Below, piece after piece: positions 34,520 to 46,111 of a stretch of DNA of 64,000 nucleotides (position 1 is its first letter; each line of letters opens with the position of its first letter). The notes below the pieces were generated by a model, which was given only the letters and a program-made list of their open reading frames with translations, was not told the origin of the DNA and did not search any database. Source of the DNA: Marchantia polymorpha subsp. ruderalis. Its lineage: Eukaryota > Streptophyta > Marchantiopsida > Marchantiales > Marchantiaceae. Both the position numbers and the translations under genes were made by a program. The stretch spans positions 7,504,501 to 7,568,500 of the forward strand of contig AP031353.1 of assembly GCA_037833965.1 (NCBI GenBank), written 5' to 3'.

Positions 34520-35250
34520 CTAACCTGACCATCGCCGGAGGCGTATCGCCGCTGGCGTATTCCTTCTCCGTCGGTGCCTTGCTGGAGGCGCACATCAAGT
34601 CGGCGCGAATTACGCCGGCGCGTATTCGTACCACTTGTTTTGTCCGTTCTGCCCCGTCTATTGCTGACGGCGCATATCCCGCCGGCGCAAATCATGCCAG
34701 CGCATCCGCCTATCCGCGCCACGTCGGAGGCGTACATCCGGCCGGCGCTTCTCTTCCGTTGCGCAGCCGCCAAAGGCGCTTCCGCCTCTGAGTTGATTTC
34801 CTCCCATGAGCGCGTGGTTCCGCCGAAGGCGCATCGCCGAAGGCGTACGGGAGTCCTTTCCGACGGTGAACCCTAGCGCGAACGGCGCATGTCCGGATAC
34901 GAGTTTTCCAATGCTCATAACTTCTTCGTCCTTGATCCATATCCGGCGCTATTGGGCTCGTCAGAACAAGCGTCCCGAGCTCTTTCCAATGCAACCTCAA
35001 CTAACTGGAATTACCGTGTATCCTGATCGTTATGAAGGTTTTCCTCCCGCGCTAGCGGCGCATCGCCGAAGGCGCACTCATGGTCGGAAGCCTTCAGAGG
35101 TCCTTGCCAGCTTCTGACGTCTTTAGCGAGATTTCCTCCGGAGGTGTCTGCGCCGGAAGCGTACCTTCCCTAAACGCTGGAAGCGCGTGAGTAGAGACAT
35201 CTCAGCAAAGGAGATCTTGCCGAAGGCGCCAAAGACATTTGGCGCTGGTA
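34520..35250. repeat. Field of GCCGNNGGCG(C/T)A interrupted palindromes
   Basis: About 15-20 occurrences of a 10-12 bp word such as GCCGAAGGCGCA, GCCGGAGGCGTA and GCCGCTGGCGTA, often in back-to-back pairs (near 34529, 34827 and 35067). They are dispersed, not in a fixed tandem period, and confined to the region upstream of the ORF in the 2.3-kb unit. They could be binding sites for the encoded protein or cis signals of the element. Confidence 0.7.
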
Positions 35251-35405
35251 CGTCCAACTTCGCGCTTCTTCGTTACCTCGTGACGATCTCCTCAATCCAC
35301 TCTATTTAACGTACCATTTCATAACCACAGACACTGCTTCGGTACTTGTTTTCTAAAATTGTTTAAATTCTGCAAAAAAAACAAAAAGTGTGTTACCACA
35401 CAAAG

Positions 35406-36905
35406 ATTGGAATGGCAATAAGTTGCTCCGCCCTCTCCATCTTGAAAAAACCCTCGTTGATTGAAAGATTCCTCCTTCCACTGACCTTCATCACTTTGAC
35501 TCACGTCATTCAGAAGCCTCACCTATTGAGAAATAGAAGTCAATCTGGTTCTCAATCCAGTATAAAAAATGTGGCGAACTGTATTACAGAACCATTTGCC
35601 TTTCGTACCTCATTCGGCTAACAAGATCCTTGCCAGAAGCCACGATTGGAGACTTATCTCCGATGATAGTATTTTGGAGGGCAATCTCACATGCTAGTGT
35701 AGAGTTTTAAAGAAATACCAGAAAGATCTTGTTGTGGCTATAACAAGTGCTAATGCTCAAACAAACAATCAATGATGTTTTATCAATCAATAGTCATTTG
35801 ACTATAGAAAAATTGGAATATGAATACTCTTTGACAGATGTGACTCACTAAGTATTCCGTTCACATCCATAAAAATTGTTAGATACGATTTCATCATAGT
35901 ACATCATATTACATGACTAATACCGGTAATAAACAATGTCAGCTTGAGAAATCTCCGAAGAAGGATTCAGCTTGAGACTTATTCTTTTGGCTTCTTCAAT
36001 CTGCGCATTCTCAACTTCATCCGCGACACATGGTAGAAATGATGTTTGTTGAGGTTGAACCCAAAGAAGCAGCCGGAGCAGATGTTGCTCCGAACAAAGA
36101 CCCTCTAAGTTTTGCATTTGAATCGTTTGAACCTTTGTACAATCTTTCTTCTATAATTTGTCCACCGTTCACTTGATCATCATGGTTTCCACCAATATGT
36201 AGTTTGCGGAGGTGATACTTCATAGCATAGAGTTATGGGATGGTTGAAGATGAAAAAGAAATCAAAGTAGGGAGGGAGGAAGTAAGCTAACAAAAGACTT
36301 GAACAATTTTGAGAATTTGTTCTGTATATTTTCCCTCTTTAGACACTTTACTTCACCGCCCTAACTTCTCCCCTCTTGAAGTGAAAGCCTTGTGAATCAG
36401 CTCTGTTTCCACGAGCGTAATGTTGAGTTAACTGATATGTGACCTGTATGGTATGGTATTCCAATCGATAATTAGCGCAAACAAGGCCTTGGCATGATGA
36501 TCTCCTCCGTGGTGTGTCTCTCTTTGAGCAAATAGTCCCAAAACGATGAACATGTCTGAATCAATCGCCATCACTTTGGGGAAGAAGTCTTCGGTTTCCA
36601 AGTAAGTGGCTAAGACAAATGCGAAGGCATTAGGATTCAAAGTCAAAAGAGTTGGAGACTATAAGGCCATCGTCAGAGGTTGGTGACACATGCAAAATTT
36701 TTATCTGCTTCTGCATCTTCCTTTTCGCCGTCTTGTGCACCCGCACGCAATTTGGTATGCTCGCTCTATCTGTGCAGTGCGACCCACAAGCTGCCTTGCG
36801 TCGAATCAGCTTCCACTCCCTGGAAAGTGATCTCTCAGACCCAGTTCAGATCTCAGATCCTGTTGTGATTGTCATGTCATGTCACGGATGTCTACAGAGG
36901 TAAGT
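35406..36905. other. Unrecognised sequence inside the copia element
   Basis: 1.5 kb of mixed composition with short minus-strand frames at 36017-36223 (68 codons) and 36428-36646 (72 codons). I recognise no copia leader, gag or pol here and no boundaries of another element. It might be an additional old insertion, captured host DNA, or diverged leader. Confidence 0.35.
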
Positions 36906-37201
36906 CCAAATACTCAACCCCGATTGCTCAACCCAATCGACCTCGCAGCTCACGCTCTCCTATGTGTTGCTTAGATCATTTTCTATAACTTGCCTCAAAA
37001 AACCTATCACAATTTTTTGAAACAATAAACATGTCAAACTTGTGATCCAACCTTCCACCTTGATTGAAATTTCACAAAATTTCTCAACTCTCAAACTTCT
37101 TGAAATCAAAACTTTCATCTCGTTTCCAACAATTGTCACTTAATCCGTCATTGTCAAAAGTTTGATATAGACACTGAATTGAAACCATCTTTGATACCAA
37201 T
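36906..37201 (-). mobile_element. Copia leader and primer-binding site
   Basis: A/C-rich leader resembling that at 49940-50110, ending with CTTTGATACCAAT on the plus strand; read on the minus strand this is ATTGGTATCAAAG, next to the LTR: a methionine-initiator-type primer site with one difference from the gypsy version. Confidence 0.7.
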
Positions 37202-37449
37202 TGTAAATGCAAAACACGCAAGAATCATCATGACACACCCAACAAACAAAGCCATCAACACGAAAGACCAGCGTGTAACATGATTCATTTCAAGATCTAC
37301 GTCCACGGGGAAATATCATCGTGATAGTATACTGTGTGTTCTATCTGGTAATACATAGACATTGGATATATATACTCAAAACGTATGATCAATCTCAGCT
37401 ATAAATAACTAACTGTGAGTATTCTTCTTAGCCGGAGTTTACCTCAACA
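37202..37449 (-). repeat. 5' LTR of copia 29851-37449
   Basis: 248 bp TG...CA, pairing with 29851-30100. Contains the ACATGATTCATTTCAAGATC-TACGTCCACGG block and a TATATATA core promoter complement near 37366. Confidence 0.85.
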
Positions 37450-37610
37450 AAGAGCTATTATGATTATTTTGCCAAATATAGACATCATAACTAAACATAA
37501 TTATATAAACTTAGTTATAATTAGCTAGATTTAGTTAATTTTAAACTTTCCATGATCAATTTTTTGACTAATACTATTACTATTTTATACATACAACAAT
37601 TAGTAATACA
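37450..37610 (-). repeat. Old solo LTR H (GNNC family), right part
   Basis: Continuation of the LTR interrupted at 29850: GCCAAATATAGACATCATAAC, the repeated TTAGTTATAA/TAGCTAG core, and an end at AGTAATACA (LTR start TGTATTACT), with the flank GACA in LTR orientation. Confidence 0.7.
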
Positions 37611-37619
37611 TGTCAAAAT

Positions 37620-40600
37620 TATATCTTATGCAATTAATCAAAAGTTGTTGATGATGTATGTATTTTAGATATTATTTGATCCTATATATATATATATGTT
37701 TAGAGAATATTTTTGTACTATTTCAATATCAAACATAATAGTTCTTTTGAAGAATGATCAACATGTAATATTAAGGATATTGAATATGATAAGATTTAAA
37801 TGTTTGATGCAATTCAACGTACATTGATTCCAATTAAGTTTTTAACTCATACGGAAAAGAGTTTGAAATTTCTTGGAATGTTAGATTCAAAAGTCCTTGA
37901 ATTGAGCTTTAAGAAAGGAGTGCTTATGGTTAAAATACATGATGGGATTATCTTTTGAGTTCATAAGCATAACAATCTATATTTGCTAGAGTATACTATC
38001 ATAAGTGAGAAAGTTAGCTATACTAAATCTCAAGTTGAGATGTTTTATATGTGACGTTCTAGACTAGAACACATGAGTAATAGCTACATGTTTATCCTAA
38101 GTAAGACAAAGTTGTCACTTGACATTGCTTTAGTTGATTTAGAGTTTGCAAAAATTGTATCATGCACAAACATCATGACAAACCTTTGATGCTGGAACCC
38201 ACAGTTTCAAGGAGTTTCTTGAGTATAATCATAGTGACGTCCTCTTTCAAAGCCTTCATCTCTAAGAGGTTTTACTATGTATCATTTACCGATGATTATT
38301 CAAGATTTGATTGTGCTACTTTCCTCACACAAGTTTGAGGTGTGTAACTTTCAAAGATTAAAAAGCTCAACTTACAACTCAGAGTGGACACAATGCGAGA
38401 TATATAAATACATGTCATTTAGATGCAGATAGTGGCAAAAATTATAACACTAAAGATTTTTGAAGTTATTACAAAAATAATAAGATTATTCGTCATTTTA
38501 GCACAATTTATATTTTGCAACACAATGATGATTTTACCAGTCTCACTTGATTAATGTTGGTGAATTTACCTAATATGTTGAACCAATCTAAATTATCATA
38601 TGAATTTTGAGCTGAAATTATTACCGCAATGTTTCTAGTATGCTTTTATCCTTCAAGAGTAGTCAATTTTTTTAACACCGTTTAAACATGGCCACTAATC
38701 AATGACAGATTATAATCATTTGAGAATTTTTGATAATACATCTTATCCTTTTATACTTAAGAAAAATAAGACCAAGATAGATACTACATCCAAAAAGTGT
38801 GGTTTTTTTAATTATGCTAGTGGTGTGAAGAGTTATAGGTTAGAGTATCAAATAGCATGTAGAATTATTGTCCGTAGGGATGTGATTTTTAATAAGTCCA
38901 AATTACTGAAAGAGAGTGTGTAATTGTCAAGCTTTGCGTACTAACAAGAAAAAATCTCCACTCACGGATGTTGTTGAGCGGAAGATTGATCATCATGTGA
39001 TTAATAATAAACACAAGGAAAAACTTAGTTGTAGATAGAGCAAATGACTGAACAACAACAATATGAGAAGAAGATTATTGTTTATGAAACTCAAGTTTTT
39101 GCATCAAACAATATAGATCAACTAGAATATTCAACTAGGAGATAATAGAATCTAAATATCAAAAATCATGCAAAGTATGGATATAGGTTGATTAATCTAT
39201 TTTTGAAGATCATGATATTGATATGAAATATGACGATGACATTGCACTAATCTTGGAAGAGAAAAAACCTTATTTTTGTAACAAAGCTTAAATTTTTGTC
39301 AATAAATTTGTTGAAATGCTACTATGAAGCGTGAGATAGAGTTGCTTGCAAATAACAAGACTTGAGTGTTAGTGAAACTTCATAGAATTCTAGCTTTTAT
39401 TGATTACAAGTGGGTGTACAAGCCAACAAACAATCCAACTGATGACAAAAAAATATCTTCTAAGTCAAGTTGATGGCTAAATGTTTTATACAATAGAAAG
39501 ATGTGGACTGCAACAATGATTTTTCATTTGTAGCAAAGTATGTTACAATTGTTCTAGTATGTATATTTGCTCGAATATATAATCTTGTTATGGATCACAT
39601 GAACGTAGTTACAAATTTTTTTTATGGATATTTAGAGGAAAAAATATACATGAAACAACTAGTTGGCATTGAAAAAAAGGGTTCCAAAGAAACTGGTTTG
39701 TAAATTGTTGAGATTGTTACATGGATTGAAGCAAACTCCTAGACAATGAAATGCAAGATTTGATGAGTTCATGACAGCACAAGGAATAAACATGATTCTA
39801 ATTTATATCTAAAAAAGATAAATAATGAGAATTTCAATCTCATACTTCTAGTACTCTATATGAATGACATGCTCATATTGGCCAAAAATCAATCTAACAT
39901 CAACAAATGCAAAAACTACTTGAAGTTTTCATGTAAGATGAAGGATTTGGATAAGTCTTAGAGTATATTAGGAATAAGTATTCATAAAAATTTGTTAAAA
40001 AAGAGACTATAGTTTAGTCAAGTCAAGTACATTCAAATGTGCGTGAGTCCCAAGGAATATGGACTTCTTTGACAGCACATTTCAAACCTTCTGCACCTCA
40101 ATGTCCAACTAATGCTATTGAAAAAGAAAAAATGTCATTTTTTCCCTATGACAAAGCTGTGTATACCCTCATGTATCTGATGATGTGCACAAGGCGAGAT
40201 ATTGTTCTAGCAATGAACAAGATGTTTTAGTAGGTACATGTTAATTTCAAAAAATGTGCATTGAAAAGCTGTGGAATAAATTTTCAAATAACTGAAAAGT
40301 ATAATGGCTATTATATTAAGGATCATGATTATTAAACAGAGTCAATTTCTTGCTAGACTATGTTGATGCTAACAAATGGACAAGATCTTGACTAAAGAAA
40401 ATTTATAAGTTGGTATGTGTTTACACTTATTGATGGAAGCATTAATTAAAAATATATCTTGCAAAAATGCGTACCTCAGTCTACAATAAAAGCTGGGTAT
40501 ATATGGGCAGCAAGTTCAACGAAGTAAACTATTTGAATGAGTAAGCTCATCACTAAGATGAGATTGAAACAAAAGGTTGTCAATCTTCATTGTGATAGCC

Positions 40601-42090
40601 AAAGTGCATTACATCTTGCTGCAAATTAAGTGATGCACAATAGAGTGAAACACATCACATACCACTTAATCAAACATGCAAATTTTTATAATATTATTAA
40701 GCTAGTTAAGATTAACGTTAAATTCAATTTAGCTAATGTGTTGATCAAAGTTATTTCTTTAGAGGATTTTAGGAGTCATTGTTATACTATGCGACTTTTG
40801 CATGAAAAAGTAGAATTTAGTTAACTCTATATAATTTTTCTATATCATGTTTTGGCTACAGCTTAGTTTTGGTTAGCTCTAGTTAAAAAGTAACATTTGT
40901 TAGATTTCCTTCTAGAACTTTTCGCGGAGTAATATAAAGGTTGATGAGATTGATGTTATCTTTACATGTGTTAAAGAAAGATTGTTAGAATTGATTCATG
41001 TCTAGGGTACTTATGACTTTAGATTTTCGTCTATACTCTACTTTAGGATTTTGACCTGCAACCTCCGGGCTGACTCTCACTCAGGTCTACCTCTGATGGC
41101 TTTGTGGTAGCGCATCATGGTTCTAGAAGACTAGGATTCATACTCTCACTCATGTCACAAACACCTTCTCTCACAAACTCTCATGTATCACTCCAACTCA
41201 CACACAAACTCTCCTCACATCACCCTCTTCACATAAACGCAAACACACGTCGATACTCCAAGATACTCAAAAACTTCACTCCTTCATTACTGAAACAAGT
41301 CCTCACACATGACTCTCCAAATTTGCTTGAGAGGTGCTACTCTACCTCTCTATTTATACTACTTGAGAAGTTACCATAGTAACATGTGGTAATTTCTCCT
41401 AACTTACTTTTACCTAGGTAAGTTTGAGTAACCTTCTCTACGTGGCAACATGCCATTGGCCTACCTAAACCTTCTAGAAGCTTCCGGAATCCAAGGTTGA
41501 GGTGGCGACATGCCATTGGAAGCTTTTAAACTTCTACAAGCTTCCTAGCCATTAAGTCAACATTAGACTTAGTCTAGCCAATCATCTTTCATACATTTAG
41601 TCAAACCAATCAAATCCATGCTTCTAGTCAAATATCTAATCCCTTGGAATCTAGAACTTTTGTATAAGACAAAATAGAAGTGCTCACTCCTTGTAAAGGA
41701 CAAAATAGAAGTGCTCACTCCATTCTTCTAGAACTCCGCTAATTATTCCGCCAACTATAGACATTGTAGCTCAACTTAGTCATGACTAGATAAACTTAGT
41801 TATAACTAACTAGTTTAGTCATAACTAGCTAGTCTTAGCTATGCCTTGGCTAATCATCCTTATTCCCTTGACCACTTCTAAGACTTAGTACATATGTGCA
41901 ACACCCGGTATTACAGACCAGAGTAAACAGTCCACTGATTTAGTCTACTAATTAGCGCAACGAGAAAATTCGTCACACTAAACATTATCTCTAAAACACC
42001 ATAGTTTTTATGGACGTAGCCTACATGTCGAACCACATATCTTGTGTTGTATCAAGTGAATCAGTATGATTGCTTGTTAGTTGCCGCAAA
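37620..42090 (+). mobile_element. Old plus-strand copia element, heavily decayed
   Basis: Ordered copia parts on the plus strand: protease tail and pre-integrase region (about 37640-38060, 'LKFLGMLDSKVLELSFKKGV'), integrase (38200-38930; 'LRIFDNTSYPFILKKNKTK' near 38720), RT (39380-40230; 'VNKKMKDLDKS'-type and 'YLMMCTRRDIVLAMNK' at the end), and RNase H/tail (40440-40824, 'LVKINVKFNLANVLIKV'). A probable 3' LTR starts at 40984 (TGTTAGAATTG), is interrupted by solo LTR D (41057-41915), and resumes at 41916, with the GGACGTAGCC...GAACCACAT block near 42012-42040. Gag and the 5' LTR are not seen. Very many breaks, clearly the oldest copia here. Confidence 0.78.
41057..41915 (-). repeat. Solo LTR copy D (GNNC family)
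   Basis: 859 bp in minus orientation, TGCAACCTCC...GGTATTACA on the plus strand. GACC flanks both sides (41053-41056 and 41916-41919), reading GGTC in LTR orientation. It shares a roughly 28-bp local duplication (GGACAAAATAGAAGTGCTCA region, about 41670-41720) with copy C, defining a C/D subfamily. Confidence 0.9.
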
Positions 42091-42329
42091 CACAATCTAT
42101 TTCTACAAAAAAAGTTCACAAGGTGAAATATATGACAAGCTTAAATTTTAAATAGATTATTTCTAAGAGTGGTTTGATTATCCAATAGTAAAATAAAGAT
42201 GCAATTGCAAAATTAATTAAGAAGTCATATTTAACAATTTGAAAAATTCAAAAAACAGTAAGATAATATTTTATTGAGATTAATTTCAATTAAGTAATTA
42301 CCTTGGATCCTAGCTAAATATAGCTAGGA

Positions 42330-42572
42330 CGGTCGCTTGGACTGGGGATAAATATCTTGGCTTCAAATATACAAAGCGACTCTTTTCCTAGTGAAAGATA
42401 TGGAGTAAAGGTGCTCATGTTTTTGGTGGACGTAGCCCTAATCCCAAGGATGAACCACATTATTTCTGTTTTGTATGTTGGTTATTTGACTGACGGGTTT
42501 CACTGTTTTGTGTCACTCATGATTCTTGTGTTCGTTGAGTGTGTCATTGATGATTCTTGTGTTTTACATTTA
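42330..42572 (+). repeat. Copia LTR remnant
   Basis: The right edge reads GTGTTTTACATTTACA, the plus-orientation equivalent of the copia LTR end seen at 37202. A GTGGACGTAGCCCTAATCCC-AAGGATGAACCACATT block lies near 42428-42465. No primer site follows, so it is a 3' or solo LTR. The left edge is unclear. Confidence 0.6.
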
Positions 42573-42931
42573 CATTCTTTTCAATTTGTTTTAACTCAAA
42601 AAAACATTTATAATATTTTGTGTTGAATTCAAGTTTAAATTGAATAATATTAATTTGAGAAGCAATTTGGTTGTCTAAACTTAATAAAAATGTAAAATTG
42701 CAATAATAATTTAACAATTAAATTTTGAAAAGAAAATTCAAACATTTTAAGAATGTCACAAATTTTGAATCAAAAAAGATTTGCCAAAAAAATTGCATGT
42801 GGTTTGTATTAAACCTTAAGTTTCAAGTGAATAGTTTGAGTTGTGAAAAAAAATTTAGCTATTAAATGAAAAAAAATTTTGTATCAAAAATCATTATAAG
42901 AAAAATAGAAAAATAGAAAAAAAAAATTTTA

Positions 42932-43085
42932 TCTTAACGTAAAACCAAGAATCACTCAAGCCAAGTACGACGACATGAAACACTCATATAATGTGGTTCA
43001 TCTTCAAGAGCTACGTCCACGGTTGGAACACTCAAAAGGTTTACTGATCACTGAATACACGATGCATCACGAATAGAAGTCTTGG

Positions 43086-43120
<35 letters not shown>

Positions 43121-43193
43121 CAACGTCAGCAACACATCTAGCTATAACTAGCTATGACCTGAGGTTACTCCTTAACCGGAGTTAGCCTCAACA
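42932..43193 (-). repeat. 3' LTR of copia 42932-51186
   Basis: 262 bp; starts TGTTGAGG and ends GTTAAGA in element orientation, so the inner end is GA rather than CA in both LTRs. It contains a (TA)n run at 43089-43116 at the position of the core promoter. Confidence 0.8.
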
Positions 43194-43520
43194 ATCTCTT
43201 TCTTTACTTGTGTTAAAGAAACAATAACATTTGTAACCTATATTTTTACTCAGCGGAAAGTACTAGACTAAAACATAACGCAAGGCTTCTTTTTACACAA
43301 GAGTTAACTAGAATCAAATCGTAGCCATAATAGGATAGAATAATTACATAAAGAGTTAATTATGAAACCTGCTTGCTTAGAAGGATCAGAGGTCTCGTAG
43401 TCTACATAATTACTCCGTGGGAAGTTCTTGAAAGAAACTTAGAACTTAGAGTTAACTAGTTACTCACCGTATCCATCAAGATAGAGTAAATTTATAAAGA
43501 GATAACAGAGTTTACTATGT
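43194..43520. repeat. Copia 3'-region repeat units
   Basis: One full and one partial copy of the same 170-bp unit that is amplified at 30101-30790 (AACCTATATTTTTACTCAGC, GGAAAGT, then AGAGTTAACTAGAATC). Confidence 0.7.
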
Positions 43521-43531
43521 TAGAGAAACTT

Positions 43532-43909
43532 CTATATTTGCTCATCATGCATAACTTGCATGGTAGCCAAGTGTCGTCTGAAACTCTCCAAAAGAATAAC
43601 TTTGGTCAAAGCATCAGCTGGATTGAGTTTACCATTGATCTTGACTAGCTCAATCGTTTTCTCAAACATTGCTTGTCTAATAAAGTGATACCTGATATCA
43701 ATGTGCTTCACTCTACTACCCATGACCTGGTTCGCAGCTAAATGTAAAGCACTCTGGCAATTACAATGCAGATTAACCACGCCCTGTTTCAATCCCATTT
43801 CTATGATTAGCTTATCCAACCAAATAGCTTTCTTTGCCGTTTCTGCTGGCGCCACATATTCATCTTTCGTTGTTGACTGAGCTACGCATTTTGCAAGGTA
43901 GACCTCCAA
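43532..43909 (-). mobile_element. Copia RNase H and C-terminal tail
   Basis: 'KCVAQSTTKDEYVAPAETAK' with the RNase H pattern of copia elements, then 'LHCNCQSALHLAANQVMGSR', 'HIDIRYHFIRQ' and the terminal 'VKINGKLNPADALTKV'. Part of the copia at 42932-51186. Confidence 0.9.
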
Positions 43910-44127
43910 CTAATGCTTTCACCTCCAAGTGTAAACACATACACAGTTGTAGATCTCCTTTTATTTAGATACTATCCGTAGTCGGCATCAACATAACCAA
44001 ACAAGTATTTGACATTGTCTAATTGACCATCAAACAATAAGTCATAATCCAAAGTACTCTTCATATATCTCATAATTCATTTCACTACTTCCCAGTGAAC
44101 TTTCCCTTGATTTGACATGTACCTGCT

Positions 44128-44906
44128 TTCAACCTCCGGGTTGACTCTCATCCAAGTTTACCTCAGATGGCTTGCGGTAGCGCATCATGGTTCTAGAAGA
44201 ATATGTTCATCCTCACACTCATAGCCCAAACACTCACTCACACAATCACTCAAGGTAGCACTCCAACTCACATACACATCGACACTCCAAGGTATTGAAA
44301 ATCGTCACTCTTTCATATATGAAACAAGTCCTCACACATGACTCTCCAAACTTGCTTGAGAGGCTCTTCCCTACCTCTCTATTTATAATTCTTGAGAAGT
44401 CACCATAGTAACATGTGGTAATTTCTCCTAACTCACTTATACCTAGGTAAGTCTGACTAACCCACTATACGTGACAACATGCCATTGACCTAGCTAAACC
44501 TTCTAGAAGTTTTCGGAATCCGAGATTGAGGTGGCGACATGCCATTGGAAGCTTTTAAACTTCTACAAGCTTCTTAGCCACTAAGTCAACATTGGACTTA
44601 GTCTAGACTTCTAGTCATATATTTAGTCAAACCAATCAAATCCAAGCTTCTAGTCAAATATCTAATCCCTTGAAATCTAGACCTTTGTAAAAGACAAAAA
44701 TAGAAGTCCTCACTCCACTCTTCTAGAACTCCGCTAACTATTCCGCCAACTATAGACAAAGTAACTAAACTTAGTCATGACTAGATAATCTTAGTCATAA
44801 CTAACTAGTTTAGTCATAACTAGATTTAGTTATGCCTTGGCTAATCATCCTTAATCACTTGACCACTTCTAAGACTTAGTACATATGTGCAACATCCCGT
44901 CTTACA
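44128..44906 (-). repeat. Solo LTR copy E (GNNC family), nested in copia pol
   Basis: About 779 bp, minus orientation, between RT and RNase H. The flanks GCTT/GCTC (AAGC and GAGC in LTR orientation) are a 4-bp duplication with one change. It interrupts the conserved copia 'AFAVSKVS' region at a codon boundary. Confidence 0.87.
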
Positions 44907-45800
44907 GCTCACCTTGCTCACCGCAAAAGCAATGTCCGGTCTAGTGCACACCATCAAATACATGAGGCTGCTTACGGCTTTTTCATAGAGAACACATGAC
45001 ATTCTTTCTTTCTCTATAGCATCGGTAGGACATTGAGCTGCAGAGAGTTTAAAATGTGTTGCCAAAGGAGTCCATACTCCTTTGAAATCGACCATGTTGA
45101 ACCTGTCAAGTATACGACGAACATAATTGCCTTGATTCAATCATAATCTCTTATGTTCAAGATTTTTATGAATCTCCATGCATTGTATTCTCTTTGAATT
45201 CCCCATATCCTTCATCTTAAATGCAGGCTTCAACTTACTCTTGCATTCATCAACATTGGATTGATTTTTTGCCAGGATAAACATGTCAGCAACGTAAAAT
45301 ACTAGAATGATGATATTGAACGTCTCATTATTTACCTTCTTCATATACACACAAGAATCATACACGCTCTGTAAAAAATCTTGTGCCTTCATGAACTCAT
45401 CAAATCGCGTGTTCCACTGCCTAGGAGCTTGTTAAAGTCCATACAATGATTTCAATAATCTACAAACCAACTTTTCTTTGCCTTTGACCTCAAAGCCAAC
45501 AAATTGTCTCATGTAGATCTCATACTCTAAATATCCATAGAGAAAGGCTGTAACCACATCCATCTGATCCATAACAAGATCAAATATCGTCTAGTGCACA
45601 TACCAGACAAATTGTAGCATACTTAGCTACAGGTAAGAAAAATTTAGTGTTCACACTTTTCTCTTGTGTGAAATCTCTAGCCACCAGTCTAGCTTTGAAG
45701 ATTCTTGCCTCGTCTTCTGCTGGATTGTATTTCAGCTTGTACACCCACTTGGAGTCAATCAACATCTGATCCGAAGGAAACTCAACCAGCTCTCAAGTCT
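44907..45800 (-). mobile_element. Copia reverse transcriptase segments
   Basis: Includes 'DSKWVYKLKYNPAEDEARIF', 'KARLVARDFTQ', 'YDSCVYMKKVNNETFNIIIL', 'KMKDMGNSKRI' and 'YLMVCTRPDIAFAVSKVS', the standard copia RT order, spread over several minus-strand frames. Confidence 0.88.
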
Positions 45801-46111
45801 TATTGTCAATTAGGGATTTCATCTCCCACCCATAGCAGCATTTCACTCAAGCTTGTTAACCAAAGCTTGAGCTTCCAGGTATGAAGAAGGTTCACTTTCT
45901 TCCAAAATCAATGAGATATCATCTCCATCTTCGACATTGAAATCATCAACTTTGAGAATGGACGAATTTGCCCATACATCAGGAGTTGTACTAGCAGAAT
46001 GTGATCTCCTAGTAGACGTTTCCTGTTGATCTCTATCATATGAAACTATTGCATAGGCTCATCAATGATAACTTGCTCCTGTTTCTCCTGTTCTTGATGC
46101 ACAAGTGCTCC

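Larger units (their letters stand above)
33086..35400. mobile_element. 2.3-kb TG...CA unit with 5-bp duplication and one ORF
   Basis: Starts TGTAATAACCCACC and ends GTGTGTTACCACA; CAAAG occurs at both 33081-33085 and 35401-35405. The ends form imperfect inverted repeats (TGTAATAACCCAC against TGTGGTAACACAC). TG...CA ends and a 5-bp duplication are the marks of retroviral-type integration, so this is either a very long solo LTR or a small non-autonomous LTR-like element. It holds one long minus-strand ORF (33220-34086) and a field of GCCGNNGGCG palindromes (34520-35250). The plus-strand start contains AGATCGAACCCACAGGGA, resembling a motif I recall near the start of Athila/Tat-type LTRs. No gag, pol or internal LTR pair is seen. 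It lies within the copia element and is therefore younger. Confidence 0.75.
29851..37449 (-). mobile_element. Copia LTR retrotransposon with most of gag-pol lost and later insertions
   Basis: A minus-strand Ty1/copia element bounded by LTRs 29851-30100 and 37202-37449 (TG...CA; clearly diverged, I estimate 10-15%) and TSD AAGAG. Primer site ATTGGTATCAAAG at about 37189-37201. The 3' side holds about four 170-175 bp tandem repeats (30101-30790) and a short RNase H/pol tail remnant (30840-30960), then a 57-bp tandem repeat (30964-31135) in sequence matching the integrase-RT linker of the copia at 42932-51186. GC-rich degenerate repeats at 31260-31527 and 32329-32640 follow. Insertions inside it are solo LTR B (31528-32328) and the 2.3-kb unit at 33086-35400. 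Pol is mostly deleted; the element is a middle-aged fossil. The stretch 35406-36900 is not recognised. Confidence 0.88.

Noticed and set aside
41057-44906. Solo LTRs D and E as the two LTRs of one element
   Set aside because: Both are minus-oriented, but each has its own 4-bp flank pair (GGTC and GAGC), and the sequence between them is the end of two different copia elements, not an internal region.
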